NCBI RefSeq assembly: GCF_021397715.1
Contig: NZ_CP090207.1
Coordinates: forward strand, 3,844,001-3,908,000
Direction: 5' to 3'
Length of the DNA stretch: 64,000 nt
From: Pantoea agglomerans
GTDB lineage: Bacteria; Pseudomonadota; Gammaproteobacteria; Enterobacterales; Enterobacteriaceae
Shown here one piece after another: positions 24,277 to 33,003 of the stretch; within the stretch, counting starts at the first letter, position 1, and each line of letters starts with the position of its first letter. Below the pieces are notes generated by a model. That model was not told the origin of the DNA. It worked only from the letters and a program-made list of their open reading frames with translations, and ran no database searches. The translations under genes were made by a program, and so were the position numbers.

Positions 24277-25628
24277 AACCGTTCCCCTTTATGCGTTCGT
24301 TACGCAATAAATTACTCAGTACGCTGCTGATTATTCATCTGCTGATGATTGGCGGCGTCACCTGGTATTTTTTCAGCTGCTATGGCGACATGGTCGGCAC
24401 CATGAAGGACGATCAGCTGTCGAAAATCGCCGATGCCTGGTCGACCAACAAGCAGATGCCGGCACTGATGCCGATGCTCATTCCGCCTGACAAGGCGAAG
24501 AGCGCTTTTGTGGTGCAGCTGTGGGATAACCAGGGCAGGCTGCGTGCCAGCTCGTGGCCGGAACTGCACGCACCGCTGCAAGCCCAGCGCGGTTACCGCG
24601 ATGTCGATGTGGGCCATTGTGATGACTGCGAATGGCGTATCTATACCCGACCCGGTCAGCCTGGCAGTGAGATCAAGACCATTCAGGTGATGCACAACCT
24701 CAGCTACATGAAAGCGCTGATGGTCAAACGGGCGCTGTCGGCGATCATTCCGTTGATCCTGATGATGCCGCTGTCGCTGCTGGTGATCTGGCTGGTGGTG
24801 CGGAAGATCACCCGCGATCTGCAGGTCGCCTCGCGGCAGATCGCGGCGCAGGAGACGCATCATCCGCACAATGTCTCACCGGAAGGCTTGCCGGATGAGA
24901 TCCTGCCGCTGGTTGCCGCGTATAACGCGTTGCTGAATAAGCTGCGCGAGGCCTGGTCATCCCAGCGGCAGTTCCTGGAAGATGCCGCTCACGAACTGCG
25001 AACCCCGGTCACCGCTGTCACGCTGCAGCTGGAGAATCTGCGTCAGCATATTCAGCCGGGCGAGGCCAGCCGGCAGTTCAGTCAGCTCGAAGCGGGCGTG
25101 ACGCGTACCCGTCACCTGGTGACCCAGTTGCTGAATGTCTCCCGTCAGGAAGATCAAAGCGTGGTGGCCAGTATTGAGCAGATTGAACTGGAAGATCTGC
25201 TGAAAGAGAGCATTGAGCAGTTGATGGTAGTGGCCGATAAACGCGGCATCGATATCGGCTTTAACGGCTCGACCCAGTATCGCCTGCAGGCCAGCCGCTC
25301 TGAACTGCGTAGCCTGTTCGACAACCTGATTGGTAACGCCATGTTGCATACGCCGGAAGGGAGCCTGGTGGATGTTCTGCTGCATCGGGTGGCGGGCAAG
25401 ACGGTGGTGGATATTGTCGATAACGGACCGGGTATGCCGGAATCCTTTATTGAACGCGCCTTTGACCGTTTCACCCGCTCCCCTGATGTTAAAGCGCAGG
25501 GCAGTGGTCTGGGTTTATCGATTGTGCGCAGCGTTGCGCAGAAACATCAGATTCATGTCGCCCTTTCCAATTGCCTGACGCCACAGGGTGCAATTTGTGG
25601 TTTGCAGGTCCGCGTCACTTTTCCCTGA
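24273..25628 (+). CDS. Sensor histidine kinase (QseC-like) with a periplasmic Cys pair
   Basis: A 451-residue kinase with membrane segments at about 13-35 and 153-176 and a ~115-residue periplasmic domain between them. The H-box EDAAHELRTPVTAV carries phospho-acceptor H240. The N-box is LFDNLIGNAMLHTP (N354), G1 DNGPGMP, and G2 GSGLGLSIV. The periplasmic part contains GHCDDCEW (C116, C119), a CxxC arrangement that could bind a metal or form a disulfide. The overall layout matches QseC/PmrB kinases. Co-translated with the response regulator; the signal is unknown. Confidence 0.87.
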   Translation: MKPFPFMRSLRNKLLSTLLIIHLLMIGGVTWYFFSCYGDMVGTMKDDQLSKIADAWSTNKQMPALMPMLIPPDKAKSAFVVQLWDNQGRLRASSWPELHAPLQAQRGYRDVDVGHCDDCEWRIYTRPGQPGSEIKTIQVMHNLSYMKALMVKRALSAIIPLILMMPLSLLVIWLVVRKITRDLQVASRQIAAQETHHPHNVSPEGLPDEILPLVAAYNALLNKLREAWSSQRQFLEDAAHELRTPVTAVTLQLENLRQHIQPGEASRQFSQLEAGVTRTRHLVTQLLNVSRQEDQSVVASIEQIELEDLLKESIEQLMVVADKRGIDIGFNGSTQYRLQASRSELRSLFDNLIGNAMLHTPEGSLVDVLLHRVAGKTVVDIVDNGPGMPESFIERAFDRFTRSPDVKAQGSGLGLSIVRSVAQKHQIHVALSNCLTPQGAICGLQVRVTFP

Positions 25629-25694
25629 TCCCGCACGTTTGATCGCGAACCAGACAACGTAAACGGTTGCCTGGTTCCGTTCGATCACCGCCAT

Positions 25695-25716
25695 TATTGT
25701 GAAGCGTGTCACATTT
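25695..25716 (+). promoter_or_regulatory. CRP site 1 of the tsx promoter
   Basis: TGTGA-AGCGTG-TCACA (25698-25713) is a perfect match to both CRP half-sites, about 200 bases before tsx. Confidence 0.8.
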
Positions 25717-25741
25717 TCACTGAATTGTAATGCAACACTTT

Positions 25742-25768
25742 TTGACAAACGTGAGCAAAATCTATTTT
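25742..25768 (+). promoter_or_regulatory. tsx -35-like element and weak CRP site 2
   Basis: TTGACA at 25742-25747, followed by CGTGA-GCAAAA-TCTAT (25750-25765), a half-conserved CRP site whose centre is 52 bases from site 1. Two CRP sites about 50 bases apart are the pattern of CytR-controlled promoters such as deoP2; E. coli tsx is also under CRP/CytR. Confidence 0.5.
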
Positions 25769-25905
25769 CTATCGCTATGTTGCAGGCACGCTACGCGGGC
25801 TGGAAACTGGCTGTTATGTCCTGAATAACTCACTCCCCACCCCGGGATCGACTTCTCTCTGACTGCGCCTGCTGTGCAGCGGTCAAAAGCATGTGGTTAA
25901 TGATA

Positions 25906-26772
25906 ATGAAATTCAAAACGTTGATAGCAGGTGCCGTACTGGCATGTTCCTGGACGGGTGTTGCGCAAGCCGCTGATAGCGATCCGCAATATCTGTCCGA
26001 CTGGTGGCATCAGAGCGTAAACGTGGTGGGCAGCTACCACACGCGCTTCGGGCCGCAGTTTAACAACGACGTTTATCTGGAATATGAAGCGTTTGCCAAA
26101 AAAGACTGGTTCGATTTCTACGGTTATCTCGATCTGACCAACTTCTTCGGCGCGGGTAACAGCAACGCCAACGGTATTTTTGACCACGGTTCGCCGATGT
26201 TTATGGAGATTGAACCGCGCTTCTCGATCGACAAACTGACCGGCACCAGCCTGGCCTTTGGTCCGTTCAAAGAGTGGTATTTCGCCAACAACTACATCTA
26301 CGACATGGGCCGCAACAGCGATAACCGCCAGAATACCTGGTATATGGGTCTGGGCACCGATATCGATACTCACAGCGATGTGGGTCTGTCACTGAACGTC
26401 TATGCCAAATATCAGTGGGAAAACTACGGTGCGGCAAATGAAAACAGCTGGGATGGCTATCGCTTCAAGGTGAAATACTTTGTGCCGATCACCACGCTGT
26501 GGGGCGGTAACCTTGGCTATGTCGGCTTCACCAACTTTGACTGGGGTTCCGATCTCAACGAGAAAGGCGGTTCGTCGCGCACCAGCAACTCAATCGCCTC
26601 CAGCCATATTCTGTCGCTGGGTTACGATCACTGGCACTTCTCAGCCGTGGCGCGTTACTTCCACAATGGCGGTCAGTGGGCGGATGGGCAGGAGCTGAAC
26701 TTCGGTAACGGTCCGTTTGAAGTGAAATCGACCGGCTGGGGTTACTACCTGGTGGCGGGTTACAACTTCTGA
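25906..26772 (+). CDS. tsx: Nucleoside-specific outer-membrane channel Tsx
   Basis: A 288-residue outer-membrane beta-barrel, strongly Tsx-like: after the signal peptide (cleavage near AQA/ADS) come [53 protein letters not shown] and a terminal YNF with a C-terminal Phe. Tsx passes nucleosides and some drugs and serves as a phage and colicin receptor in E. coli. Starts at 25891, 25900 and 25906 are all in frame and none has a strong ribosome site; 25906 gives the family N-terminus MKFKTL. The CRP sites upstream fit catabolic control. Confidence 0.95.
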   Translation: MKFKTLIAGAVLACSWTGVAQAADSDPQYLSDWWHQSVNVVGSYHTRFGPQFNNDVYLEYEAFAKKDWFDFYGYLDLTNFFGAGNSNANGIFDHGSPMFMEIEPRFSIDKLTGTSLAFGPFKEWYFANNYIYDMGRNSDNRQNTWYMGLGTDIDTHSDVGLSLNVYAKYQWENYGAANENSWDGYRFKVKYFVPITTLWGGNLGYVGFTNFDWGSDLNEKGGSSRTSNSIASSHILSLGYDHWHFSAVARYFHNGGQWADGQELNFGNGPFEVKSTGWGYYLVAGYNF

Positions 26773-26822
26773 TGAGCGGGCGGCTGGCTGCAAGGCTGGC
26801 CGTGCTCAGGCGACCCTAAAAC

Positions 26823-26843
26823 GGCGCCGCTGTCACCGGCGCC
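26823..26843 (-). terminator. Terminator shared by tsx and the VOC gene
   Basis: A 7-bp GC stem GGCGCCG/CGGCGCC between the two convergent genes; on the minus strand it is followed by GTTTTAG, a short T-run. Confidence 0.5.
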
Positions 26844-26859
26844 GATCCCGCATCCTGCT

Positions 26860-27297
26860 TTATTCCTGCGGCTTCACCACGTTGATGCGCCACGGAATGC
26901 CGAACTGATCGATAAACATCGCAAATCCATTTGACCAGAACGTCTCCTGCCACGGGGTCGTCACTTTGCCGCCCACGGACAGTTTTTCAAACCAGGTTTT
27001 GCCCTGCTCTGCATCCGTGGTAGCGAGGCTGACCGCATAGCCGGCGTGATCCGAGGCCGGCGGCTTCTGCGTGTTACCGTCGCTCAGCATCAACTCTCCC
27101 TGACCGATACGCAGATGCGCGTGCATGATTTTTTCCGGCGGCTGCGGCGGCGCAGATTGATCGCCTACCTGCTCGCCCTGCTCTGGCATATCGCCAAAGG
27201 TCATTTTCTCCAGCAGTTTCCCGCCTGTGGCCTGCAGGTAAAACTCGATTGCCTCTTCACAGCGACCATAGAGAAACAGATATGGACAGACTTGCAT
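26860..27297 (-). CDS. PhnB/YjdN-like VOC-superfamily protein
   Basis: A 145-residue protein of the vicinal oxygen chelate fold. MQVCPYLFLYGRCEEAIEFYLQATGGKLLEKMTFGD at the start and SNGFAMFIDQFGIPWRINV at the end are typical of the PhnB group, together with the central HAHLRIGQGELMLSDG. Metal-binding residues of active VOC enzymes are only partly present, and no reaction is established for this branch. ATG 27297 has GGAGGTG at about four bases. It is probably monocistronic, since the abgR stop lies upstream on the same strand. Confidence 0.82.
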   Translation of the reverse strand: MQVCPYLFLYGRCEEAIEFYLQATGGKLLEKMTFGDMPEQGEQVGDQSAPPQPPEKIMHAHLRIGQGELMLSDGNTQKPPASDHAGYAVSLATTDAEQGKTWFEKLSVGGKVTTPWQETFWSNGFAMFIDQFGIPWRINVVKPQE

Positions 27298-27372
27298 CGT
27301 CACCTCCGATTGTGGGTTGAACTCACATTTACGCGAATACACCAAGTGTAGACGATGAGAGAACGCTACCCG

Positions 27373-28272
27373 TCAGCGCTGGCAATAACGACGAAATAAC
27401 TGCGCCATATAACTGCTCATCGGCGTCAGCGCGGTATCCTTACGCTGAATCAGATAAAAGATCGCTTTCGGCAGCGGTTCGTCCAGCGACAGCGCCACCA
27501 GCGAGCGGCCGAGAATCGGATCGTCGATCACATCCACCGATAAAATACTGATGAAATCGCTTTGCGCCACCAGGCTGGTACAGGCCATAAAGGTTTCGCA
27601 GGTCACCACAATTTTGGGTGCCATGCCGCGCTCGTCAAACAGATCGTGCAGTAAGCGATAGTAGCTGCCCTTGGGCGTCGGCATGGTCCAGTCCGCCTGC
27701 TGCAACTCGGCCAGCGAGCGGGCCTTCTCCAGCGGATGGCCCTTGCGCACCACCACTTTGTACTCGCGCTCCATCATTCGCTCATACATCAGCTCCTGAT
27801 CGAGATGACTTTGATCGTAGGTATTGATGGTGAAATCAAGCGCGCCCTGCCGCAACTCATGCACCATCGACACCAGTTGCCCTTCTACGATGCGCACCTT
27901 CACCAGCGGGTATTCACGATGAAACTGGTTAATCACCTGCGGCATGATGGTGCGCGCCACGCTGCCGCCGACGCCGATGTTCACCTGCCCGCCGCCCAGC
28001 CCCAGCCGCTGCTGGATATCCTCCTGCGCCACCCGCAACTCCGCCAGCACCAGACTGGCATGTCGAAAAAAGTTATCACCGATATCGGTTAAGACCACGC
28101 CCTGCTGACGGCGGATAAACAACCGGGCACCGAGTTCACGCTCCAGTTCCTGAATCGCTTTGGTTAATGCCGGCTGCGAAAGCCCGGAAAGACGGCTTGC
28201 TGCCCGGATGCTGCCCTGGCGTGCCACGTCAACAAAGGCGCGCAGCTGATGAAGTTTAAGGTTGGCAGTCAT
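27373..28272 (-). CDS. abgR: LysR regulator of p-aminobenzoyl-glutamate utilisation
   Basis: A 299-residue LysR protein. The helix-turn-helix reads GSIRAASRLSGLSQPALTKAIQELERELGARLF, and the effector domain contains VNIGVGGSVARTIMPQVINQFHREYP. It is divergent from abgABT exactly as in E. coli, where AbgR controls these genes. The 115-base gap to abgA contains a good LysR-type palindrome. The assignment combines sequence character and synteny. Confidence 0.9.
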   Translation of the reverse strand: MTANLKLHQLRAFVDVARQGSIRAASRLSGLSQPALTKAIQELERELGARLFIRRQQGVVLTDIGDNFFRHASLVLAELRVAQEDIQQRLGLGGGQVNIGVGGSVARTIMPQVINQFHREYPLVKVRIVEGQLVSMVHELRQGALDFTINTYDQSHLDQELMYERMMEREYKVVVRKGHPLEKARSLAELQQADWTMPTPKGSYYRLLHDLFDERGMAPKIVVTCETFMACTSLVAQSDFISILSVDVIDDPILGRSLVALSLDEPLPKAIFYLIQRKDTALTPMSSYMAQLFRRYCQR

Positions 28273-28280
28273 AGTTTTTG

Positions 28281-28299
28281 TGATAACCGTTGTTTATCA
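28281..28299. promoter_or_regulatory. LysR-type operator between abgR and abgA
   Basis: TGATAA-N7-TTATCA is a 19-base interrupted palindrome 9 bases from the abgR start. It is nested within TTGTGA (28278-28283) and TCACAA (28301-28306). The T-N11-A geometry fits autorepression and activation by AbgR. Confidence 0.6.
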
Positions 28300-28387
28300 G
28301 TCACAAGATATTCGCATCTTATGCCGGCTAATACCATTGTGTAGATTCGAGGCAGTGCGTAAAAAACCAACAGTAAGGACAGTGCCG

Positions 28388-29701
28388 ATGAATACCCTTT
28401 CCGACCTTATCAGCGCCCGGCTGGCGCAGCTCAAAAGCTGGCGCCGGGAGTTCCATCATTACGCGGAATCTGGCTGGCTGGAGTTCCGTACCGCCACGCG
28501 GGTCGCCGACGAGCTGCACAAGCTGGGTTATCACCTGCAACTGGGCCGTGAGGTGATCGACGCCGATGCGCGTATGGGCTTACCCAGCGAGACCGTGCTG
28601 CAGCAGCAGGAAGCCCGGGCGCTGCAGCAGGGCGCGTTACCGCAGTGGATCAGCCACTTCTCCGGTGGGTTTTGCGGCATCGTTGCCACGCTGGAAACCG
28701 GTCGTCCCGGCCCGGTGATCGGCTTCCGGGTCGATATGGACGCGCTCGATCTCAATGAGAGTCAGGCGGAAGATCACCTGCCACAGCGTGAAGGCTTCGC
28801 CTCCTGCAATCCCGGCATGATGCACGCCTGCGGACACGACGGCCACACTACCATCGGCCTCGGCCTCGCCTCGGTGCTGATGGCGATGAAAGATCAGCTG
28901 AGCGGCACGATTAAACTCATTTTCCAGCCCGCCGAAGAGGGGGTTCGCGGTGCCAGAGCGATGGTGGCGGCTGGCGTGGTGGATGATGTTGATCTGTTTA
29001 CCGCTATCCATCTCGGCACCGGCGTGCCAGCGGGTGAGCTGGTGTGTGGCAGCGACAGTTTCCTCGCCACCACCAAACTCGACGTCAATTTCACCGGCGT
29101 CGGCGCGCATGCCGGTGGCCGACCGGAAGAGGGCCGCAATGCCCTGCTGGCGGCGGCTCAGGCAACGCTGGCGCTGCACGGTCTTACCCAGCACAGCGGC
29201 GGTGTGGCGCGCGTCAACGTTGGCGTACTGCAGGCCGGTACCGGACGTAACGTGGTGCCCGACTGTGCGCTGCTGAAAGTCGAAACCCGCGGCGTCACCA
29301 ATCAGGTTAACGATGACATCTACCAGCAGGCGCTGCGGGTCATCGCTGGCGCGGCGGCGATGTATGGCGTTGAGCACCAGGTCACGCTGATGGGGGCCGC
29401 CCGCAGCTGCACCCCAACCCAGCCGTGGGTCGATTTTATCCATCAGCAGGCAGAGGCGCTCGGCATCTTCGATTCGGTGGTCGATCGTAAGGCTCAGGCG
29501 GCCGGATCGGAAGATGCCACTTACATGATGGAGCGGGTGAAGCAACGCGGCGGGCAGGCTTCGTATGCCATCTTCGGCTGCGATCTGGCGGCGGGTCACC
29601 ATAACGCGAAGTTCGACTTTGATGAGCAGGTGATGCCCGTGGCGATCGCGATGCTGGCAACCCTGGCGCTGAATCAGGCGCAGTTTGACGGAGACCGATG
29701 A
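28388..29701 (+). CDS. abgA: p-Aminobenzoyl-glutamate hydrolase subunit A
   Basis: A 437-residue M20-family amidohydrolase (436 in E. coli). Metal ligands are visible in GFRVDMDALD, NPGMMHACGHDGHTTIGLG and FQPAEEG. The C-terminal metal ligand is in AAGHHNAKFDFDE. With AbgB it forms the heterodimer that cuts p-aminobenzoyl-glutamate, a folate breakdown product. The start at ATG 28388 has AAGGACA upstream; a longer frame to 28262 runs through the regulatory region and is rejected. Its stop overlaps the abgB start by four bases. Confidence 0.94.
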   Translation: MNTLSDLISARLAQLKSWRREFHHYAESGWLEFRTATRVADELHKLGYHLQLGREVIDADARMGLPSETVLQQQEARALQQGALPQWISHFSGGFCGIVATLETGRPGPVIGFRVDMDALDLNESQAEDHLPQREGFASCNPGMMHACGHDGHTTIGLGLASVLMAMKDQLSGTIKLIFQPAEEGVRGARAMVAAGVVDDVDLFTAIHLGTGVPAGELVCGSDSFLATTKLDVNFTGVGAHAGGRPEEGRNALLAAAQATLALHGLTQHSGGVARVNVGVLQAGTGRNVVPDCALLKVETRGVTNQVNDDIYQQALRVIAGAAAMYGVEHQVTLMGAARSCTPTQPWVDFIHQQAEALGIFDSVVDRKAQAAGSEDATYMMERVKQRGGQASYAIFGCDLAAGHHNAKFDFDEQVMPVAIAMLATLALNQAQFDGDR

Positions 29702-31140
29702 TGGAAGCGTTCATTGCTGATTATATCGACCGTCATCAGGCGCGCTTCAGCGCACTCAGCGACGCCATCTGGGATACGCCGGAGACCCGCTTTGCCGAGA
29801 CCCGCTCCTGCGCGCTGCTGGCCGATGCGCTGGCGGAGGAGGGCTTCACGGTAGAACGCGGCGTGGGCGGCCTGGATACCGCCTTTATTGCCAGCTTCGG
29901 CAGCGGTAAACCGGTGATTGCCATCCTTGGCGAGTTTGATGCGCTGGCGGGCCTGAGCCAGCAGGCGGGATGCGCCCGCCCGCAACCGCTGGAGGCCAAC
30001 GGCAACGGTCACGGCTGCGGCCATAACCTGCTCGGTACCGCAGGCGTGGCGGCAGCCAGTGCGGTGAAAGCCTGGATGCAACACCATCATACCGGCGGAA
30101 CGGTGCGCTTTTACGGCTGTCCCGGTGAAGAAGGCGGCTCCGGCAAAACCTTTATGGTGCGTGAAGGGCTGTTTGATGATGTCGATGCCGCGGTGACCTG
30201 GCATCCCGAAGGCTTCAGCGGGATGTTTAATCTGCGCACGCTCGCCAATATCCAGGCGGCATTCAGCTTCAAAGGCGTCGCGGCACATGCCGCTAACTCA
30301 CCGCACCTCGGTCGCAGCGCACTGGATGCGGTCACCCTGATGAACACCGGTGCCAATTTTCTGCGTGAGCACATCGTGCAGGAAGCACGGCTGCACTATG
30401 CGGTGACTAACAGCGGCGGCGTCTCGCCGAATGTGGTACAGGCCGACGCGGAAGTGCTCTACCTGATCCGCGCGCCGGAACTGCAGCAGGCGCAGGATAT
30501 TTACCAGCGGGTGATCAATATCGCCCGCGGCGCGGCGCTGATGACCGACACCACCCTGACGGTGCGTTTTGACAAAGCCTGCTCTGACTACGTGCCCAAT
30601 CGCGCGCTGGAAGCCGTGATGGAGCGTTATTTGCATCAGTTTGGTCTGCCCGATTACAGCGATGAGGAGCGAGCGTTCGCGGCAGAGATACGCGCCACCC
30701 TGACCGACGACGATCTGCGCAATGCGCGGCTCAACGCAGCCCGAACCGGCGGCGAAGCAGGCCAGGCCTGGGTTGAGCAACTGGGTGACCGGCTGTTTAT
30801 GGATCAGGTAGCGCCTTATGCCGTGACGCGCGAGCTGCTGTATGGCTCAACGGATGTCGGGGATGTGAGCTGGGTGACGCCGACCGCGCAGTGCTTTGCG
30901 CCCTGCTTCACCTTCGGTACGCCGCTGCATACCTGGCAGCTGGTGGCGCAGGGTCGCACCAGCATCGCGCATAAGGGGATGTTTCTGGCTGGCAAAGTGA
31001 TGGCCGCCACCGTCGTCACGCTGTTGCAGGATTCGGCGGCGCTGGCCCGTTGTCAGGCGGAGTTCGATCGGGTGCGCGCCTCACAGCCTTATCACTGCCC
31101 GATCCCGGCGGGGATCACACCGACAAAACTGGCCGAATGA
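29698..31140 (+). CDS. abgB: p-Aminobenzoyl-glutamate hydrolase subunit B
   Basis: A 480-residue M20-family protein (481 in E. coli). GEFDALAGLSQQAG, NGHGCGHNLLGTAG and GCPGEEGGSGK hold the metal-binding residues, and GVAAHAANSPHLGRSALDAV marks the start of the lid/dimerisation domain. It needs AbgA for activity. The overlapping start (ATGATGG) indicates translational coupling. AbgT follows after a 166-base gap. Confidence 0.94.
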   Translation: MMEAFIADYIDRHQARFSALSDAIWDTPETRFAETRSCALLADALAEEGFTVERGVGGLDTAFIASFGSGKPVIAILGEFDALAGLSQQAGCARPQPLEANGNGHGCGHNLLGTAGVAAASAVKAWMQHHHTGGTVRFYGCPGEEGGSGKTFMVREGLFDDVDAAVTWHPEGFSGMFNLRTLANIQAAFSFKGVAAHAANSPHLGRSALDAVTLMNTGANFLREHIVQEARLHYAVTNSGGVSPNVVQADAEVLYLIRAPELQQAQDIYQRVINIARGAALMTDTTLTVRFDKACSDYVPNRALEAVMERYLHQFGLPDYSDEERAFAAEIRATLTDDDLRNARLNAARTGGEAGQAWVEQLGDRLFMDQVAPYAVTRELLYGSTDVGDVSWVTPTAQCFAPCFTFGTPLHTWQLVAQGRTSIAHKGMFLAGKVMAATVVTLLQDSAALARCQAEFDRVRASQPYHCPIPAGITPTKLAE

Positions 31141-31306
31141 GCCAACGGCCGCGTCACCGGCGCGGACCGCTATAAAAAAATATGATTGCAAACACCTTCC
31201 CGGATTCCGGCGTGCCGTTTGTAACCTATCGCCGGACGTCTCACTCAACGACCGGCGTCAGCGAACGCGCACCCGGATGACGGGACACAAGACGAGACCA
31301 GAAACT

Positions 31307-32824
31307 ATGGAAGCAACATCAGAGAACCGCAGCCCTGGGCGACTTTTTAGCTGGGTTGAGCGGGTGGGAAATAAAGTTCCTAATCCCTTTTTACTGTTTG
31401 TCTATTTGATTGTGGTGCTGATGATCGCCACCGCCATTATCAGTGCGCTGGATCTGGCGGTTAAAAACCCCAGCAACGGCGAAATAGTGCGGGTTAATAA
31501 CCTGCTGAGCGTCGCCGGCATTCAGTGGATATTGCCCAACATCATCAAAAACTTCAGCAGTTTTACCCCGCTGGGATCGATTCTGGCGCTGGTGATTGGT
31601 GCCGGTCTGGCGGAAAAAGTCGGCTTACTGCAGTCGCTGATGGTGAAGATGGCGTCGCGCGTCAACCGCCGCTACGCCAGCTACATGGTGCTGTTTATCG
31701 CCTTTTTCAGCCATATCTCTTCCGATGCGGCGCTGGTGGTGATGCCGCCGCTGGGCGCGCTGATCTTCCTGGCGGTCGGCCGTCATCCGGTGGCCGGACT
31801 GCTGGCGGCGATTGCCGGTGTGGCCTCCGGCTTTACCGCCAACCTGCTGATCGTTACCACCGACGTGCTGCTTTCCGGCATCAGTACCGAAGCAGCCAAA
31901 GCGGTCAGCGACACGGTGCACGTCAGCGTCATCGATAACTGGTTTTTTATGGCGACCTCGGTGATTGTGCTGACCCTTGTCGGAGCGCTGCTGACCGATA
32001 AATTTGTTGAGCCGCGCCTGCCACAGTGGCAGGGCAGCGGCGAAAAACTGGCGGCTCTTACGCCGCTGGAGAACCGCGGCCTGCGCGCCGCCGGGATTGC
32101 CGCCCTGCTGTTTATCGCCCTGATGGCGCTGCTGGTGATACCGGAGAATGCGCCGCTGCGTAACCCCACCAGCGGGGCCATTATTCCCTCGCCGTTTATT
32201 CAGGGTATTGTGCCGATCATCATTCTGTTCTTCTTTGTGGTGGCGATTGCCTATGGCGTGGTGACCCGCCAGATCCGCCGTCCGGATGATATTCCGCAGC
32301 TGCTGGTCGATCCGATGAAAGGGATGGCGGGGTTTATTGTAATGGTGTTTCCGCTGTCGCAGTTCGTGGCGTTCTTTAACTGGAGCAACATGGGCAAGTT
32401 TATGGCGATCGGCCTGACCGACGTGCTGGAGAGTGCCGGCGTAAGCGGCGCACCCGCCTTTCTCGGGCTGATGTTCCTGTCGGCGTTTCTCTGCATGTTT
32501 ATCGCCAGCGGCTCGGCGATCTGGTCGATTCTGGCGCCGGTGTTTGTGCCGATGTTTATGCTGCTCGGCTTTCATCCCGCCTTTGCGCAGATGATTTTCC
32601 GTATCGCCGACTCGGCGGTGCTGCCGCTGGCGCCGATGTCGCCGTTCCTGCCGCTGTTCCTCGCCTTTTTGCAGCGCTACCAGAAAGATGCGCAGCTCGG
32701 CACCTACTACGTGCTGATCTTCCCCTATCCGCTGGTGTTCTTTATCAGCTGGATTGCGCTGCTGGTGGTGTGGTACTGGCTGGGACTGCCGATCGGACCG
32801 GGCATCTGGCCGCATCTGCCGTAA
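31307..32824 (+). CDS. abgT: p-Aminobenzoyl-glutamate transporter AbgT
   Basis: A 505-residue inner-membrane carrier (508 in E. coli), rich in hydrophobic helices. It contains the conserved GRLFSWVERVGNKVPNPFLLF start, IAFFSHISSDAALVVMPPLGALIFLAVGRHPVAG, and FIASGSAIWSILAPVFVPMFMLLGFHPAFAQ. Members of the AbgT family import p-aminobenzoyl-glutamate or export sulfonamides. Starts at 31277 and 31307 are both possible; 31307 fits family length better, though neither has a strong ribosome site. Confidence 0.93.
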   Translation: MEATSENRSPGRLFSWVERVGNKVPNPFLLFVYLIVVLMIATAIISALDLAVKNPSNGEIVRVNNLLSVAGIQWILPNIIKNFSSFTPLGSILALVIGAGLAEKVGLLQSLMVKMASRVNRRYASYMVLFIAFFSHISSDAALVVMPPLGALIFLAVGRHPVAGLLAAIAGVASGFTANLLIVTTDVLLSGISTEAAKAVSDTVHVSVIDNWFFMATSVIVLTLVGALLTDKFVEPRLPQWQGSGEKLAALTPLENRGLRAAGIAALLFIALMALLVIPENAPLRNPTSGAIIPSPFIQGIVPIIILFFFVVAIAYGVVTRQIRRPDDIPQLLVDPMKGMAGFIVMVFPLSQFVAFFNWSNMGKFMAIGLTDVLESAGVSGAPAFLGLMFLSAFLCMFIASGSAIWSILAPVFVPMFMLLGFHPAFAQMIFRIADSAVLPLAPMSPFLPLFLAFLQRYQKDAQLGTYYVLIFPYPLVFFISWIALLVVWYWLGLPIGPGIWPHLP

Positions 32825-32851
32825 TGCACAACGCCACGGACGGCAAAAAGT

Positions 32852-32865
32852 GCAACGTACGTTGC
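32852..32865. promoter_or_regulatory. Perfect 14-bp palindrome before the MFS gene
   Basis: GCAACGTACGTTGC is a perfect palindrome, 138 bases before the MFS start. It has the size and symmetry of an operator for a dimeric repressor. No matching regulator gene is adjacent. Confidence 0.45.
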
Positions 32866-33003
32866 TAAAAACTCACCAACATGCCTCTCGGCAACCGCAG
32901 GCGAATTGATTATTCTGCTATTTCTTCGCGTGCTAAGGGTTAACTATTTTAATAAGCATCAGCCCTGCGATTCCTGCAAACACTGCCCGAGGTCTGCCCC
33001 GAC

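Noticed and set aside
28262..28387. Longer N-terminus of AbgA
   Set aside because: It would cover the AbgR operator and promoter; the conserved start with AAGGACA is at 28388.
28637..29602. 321-codon open frame opposite abgA
   Set aside because: Shadow frame over a well-conserved M20 peptidase-family gene.
31625..32815. 396-codon open frame on the minus strand opposite abgT
   Set aside because: His/Arg/Gln-rich low-complexity translation typical of the antisense of a high-GC membrane protein gene.
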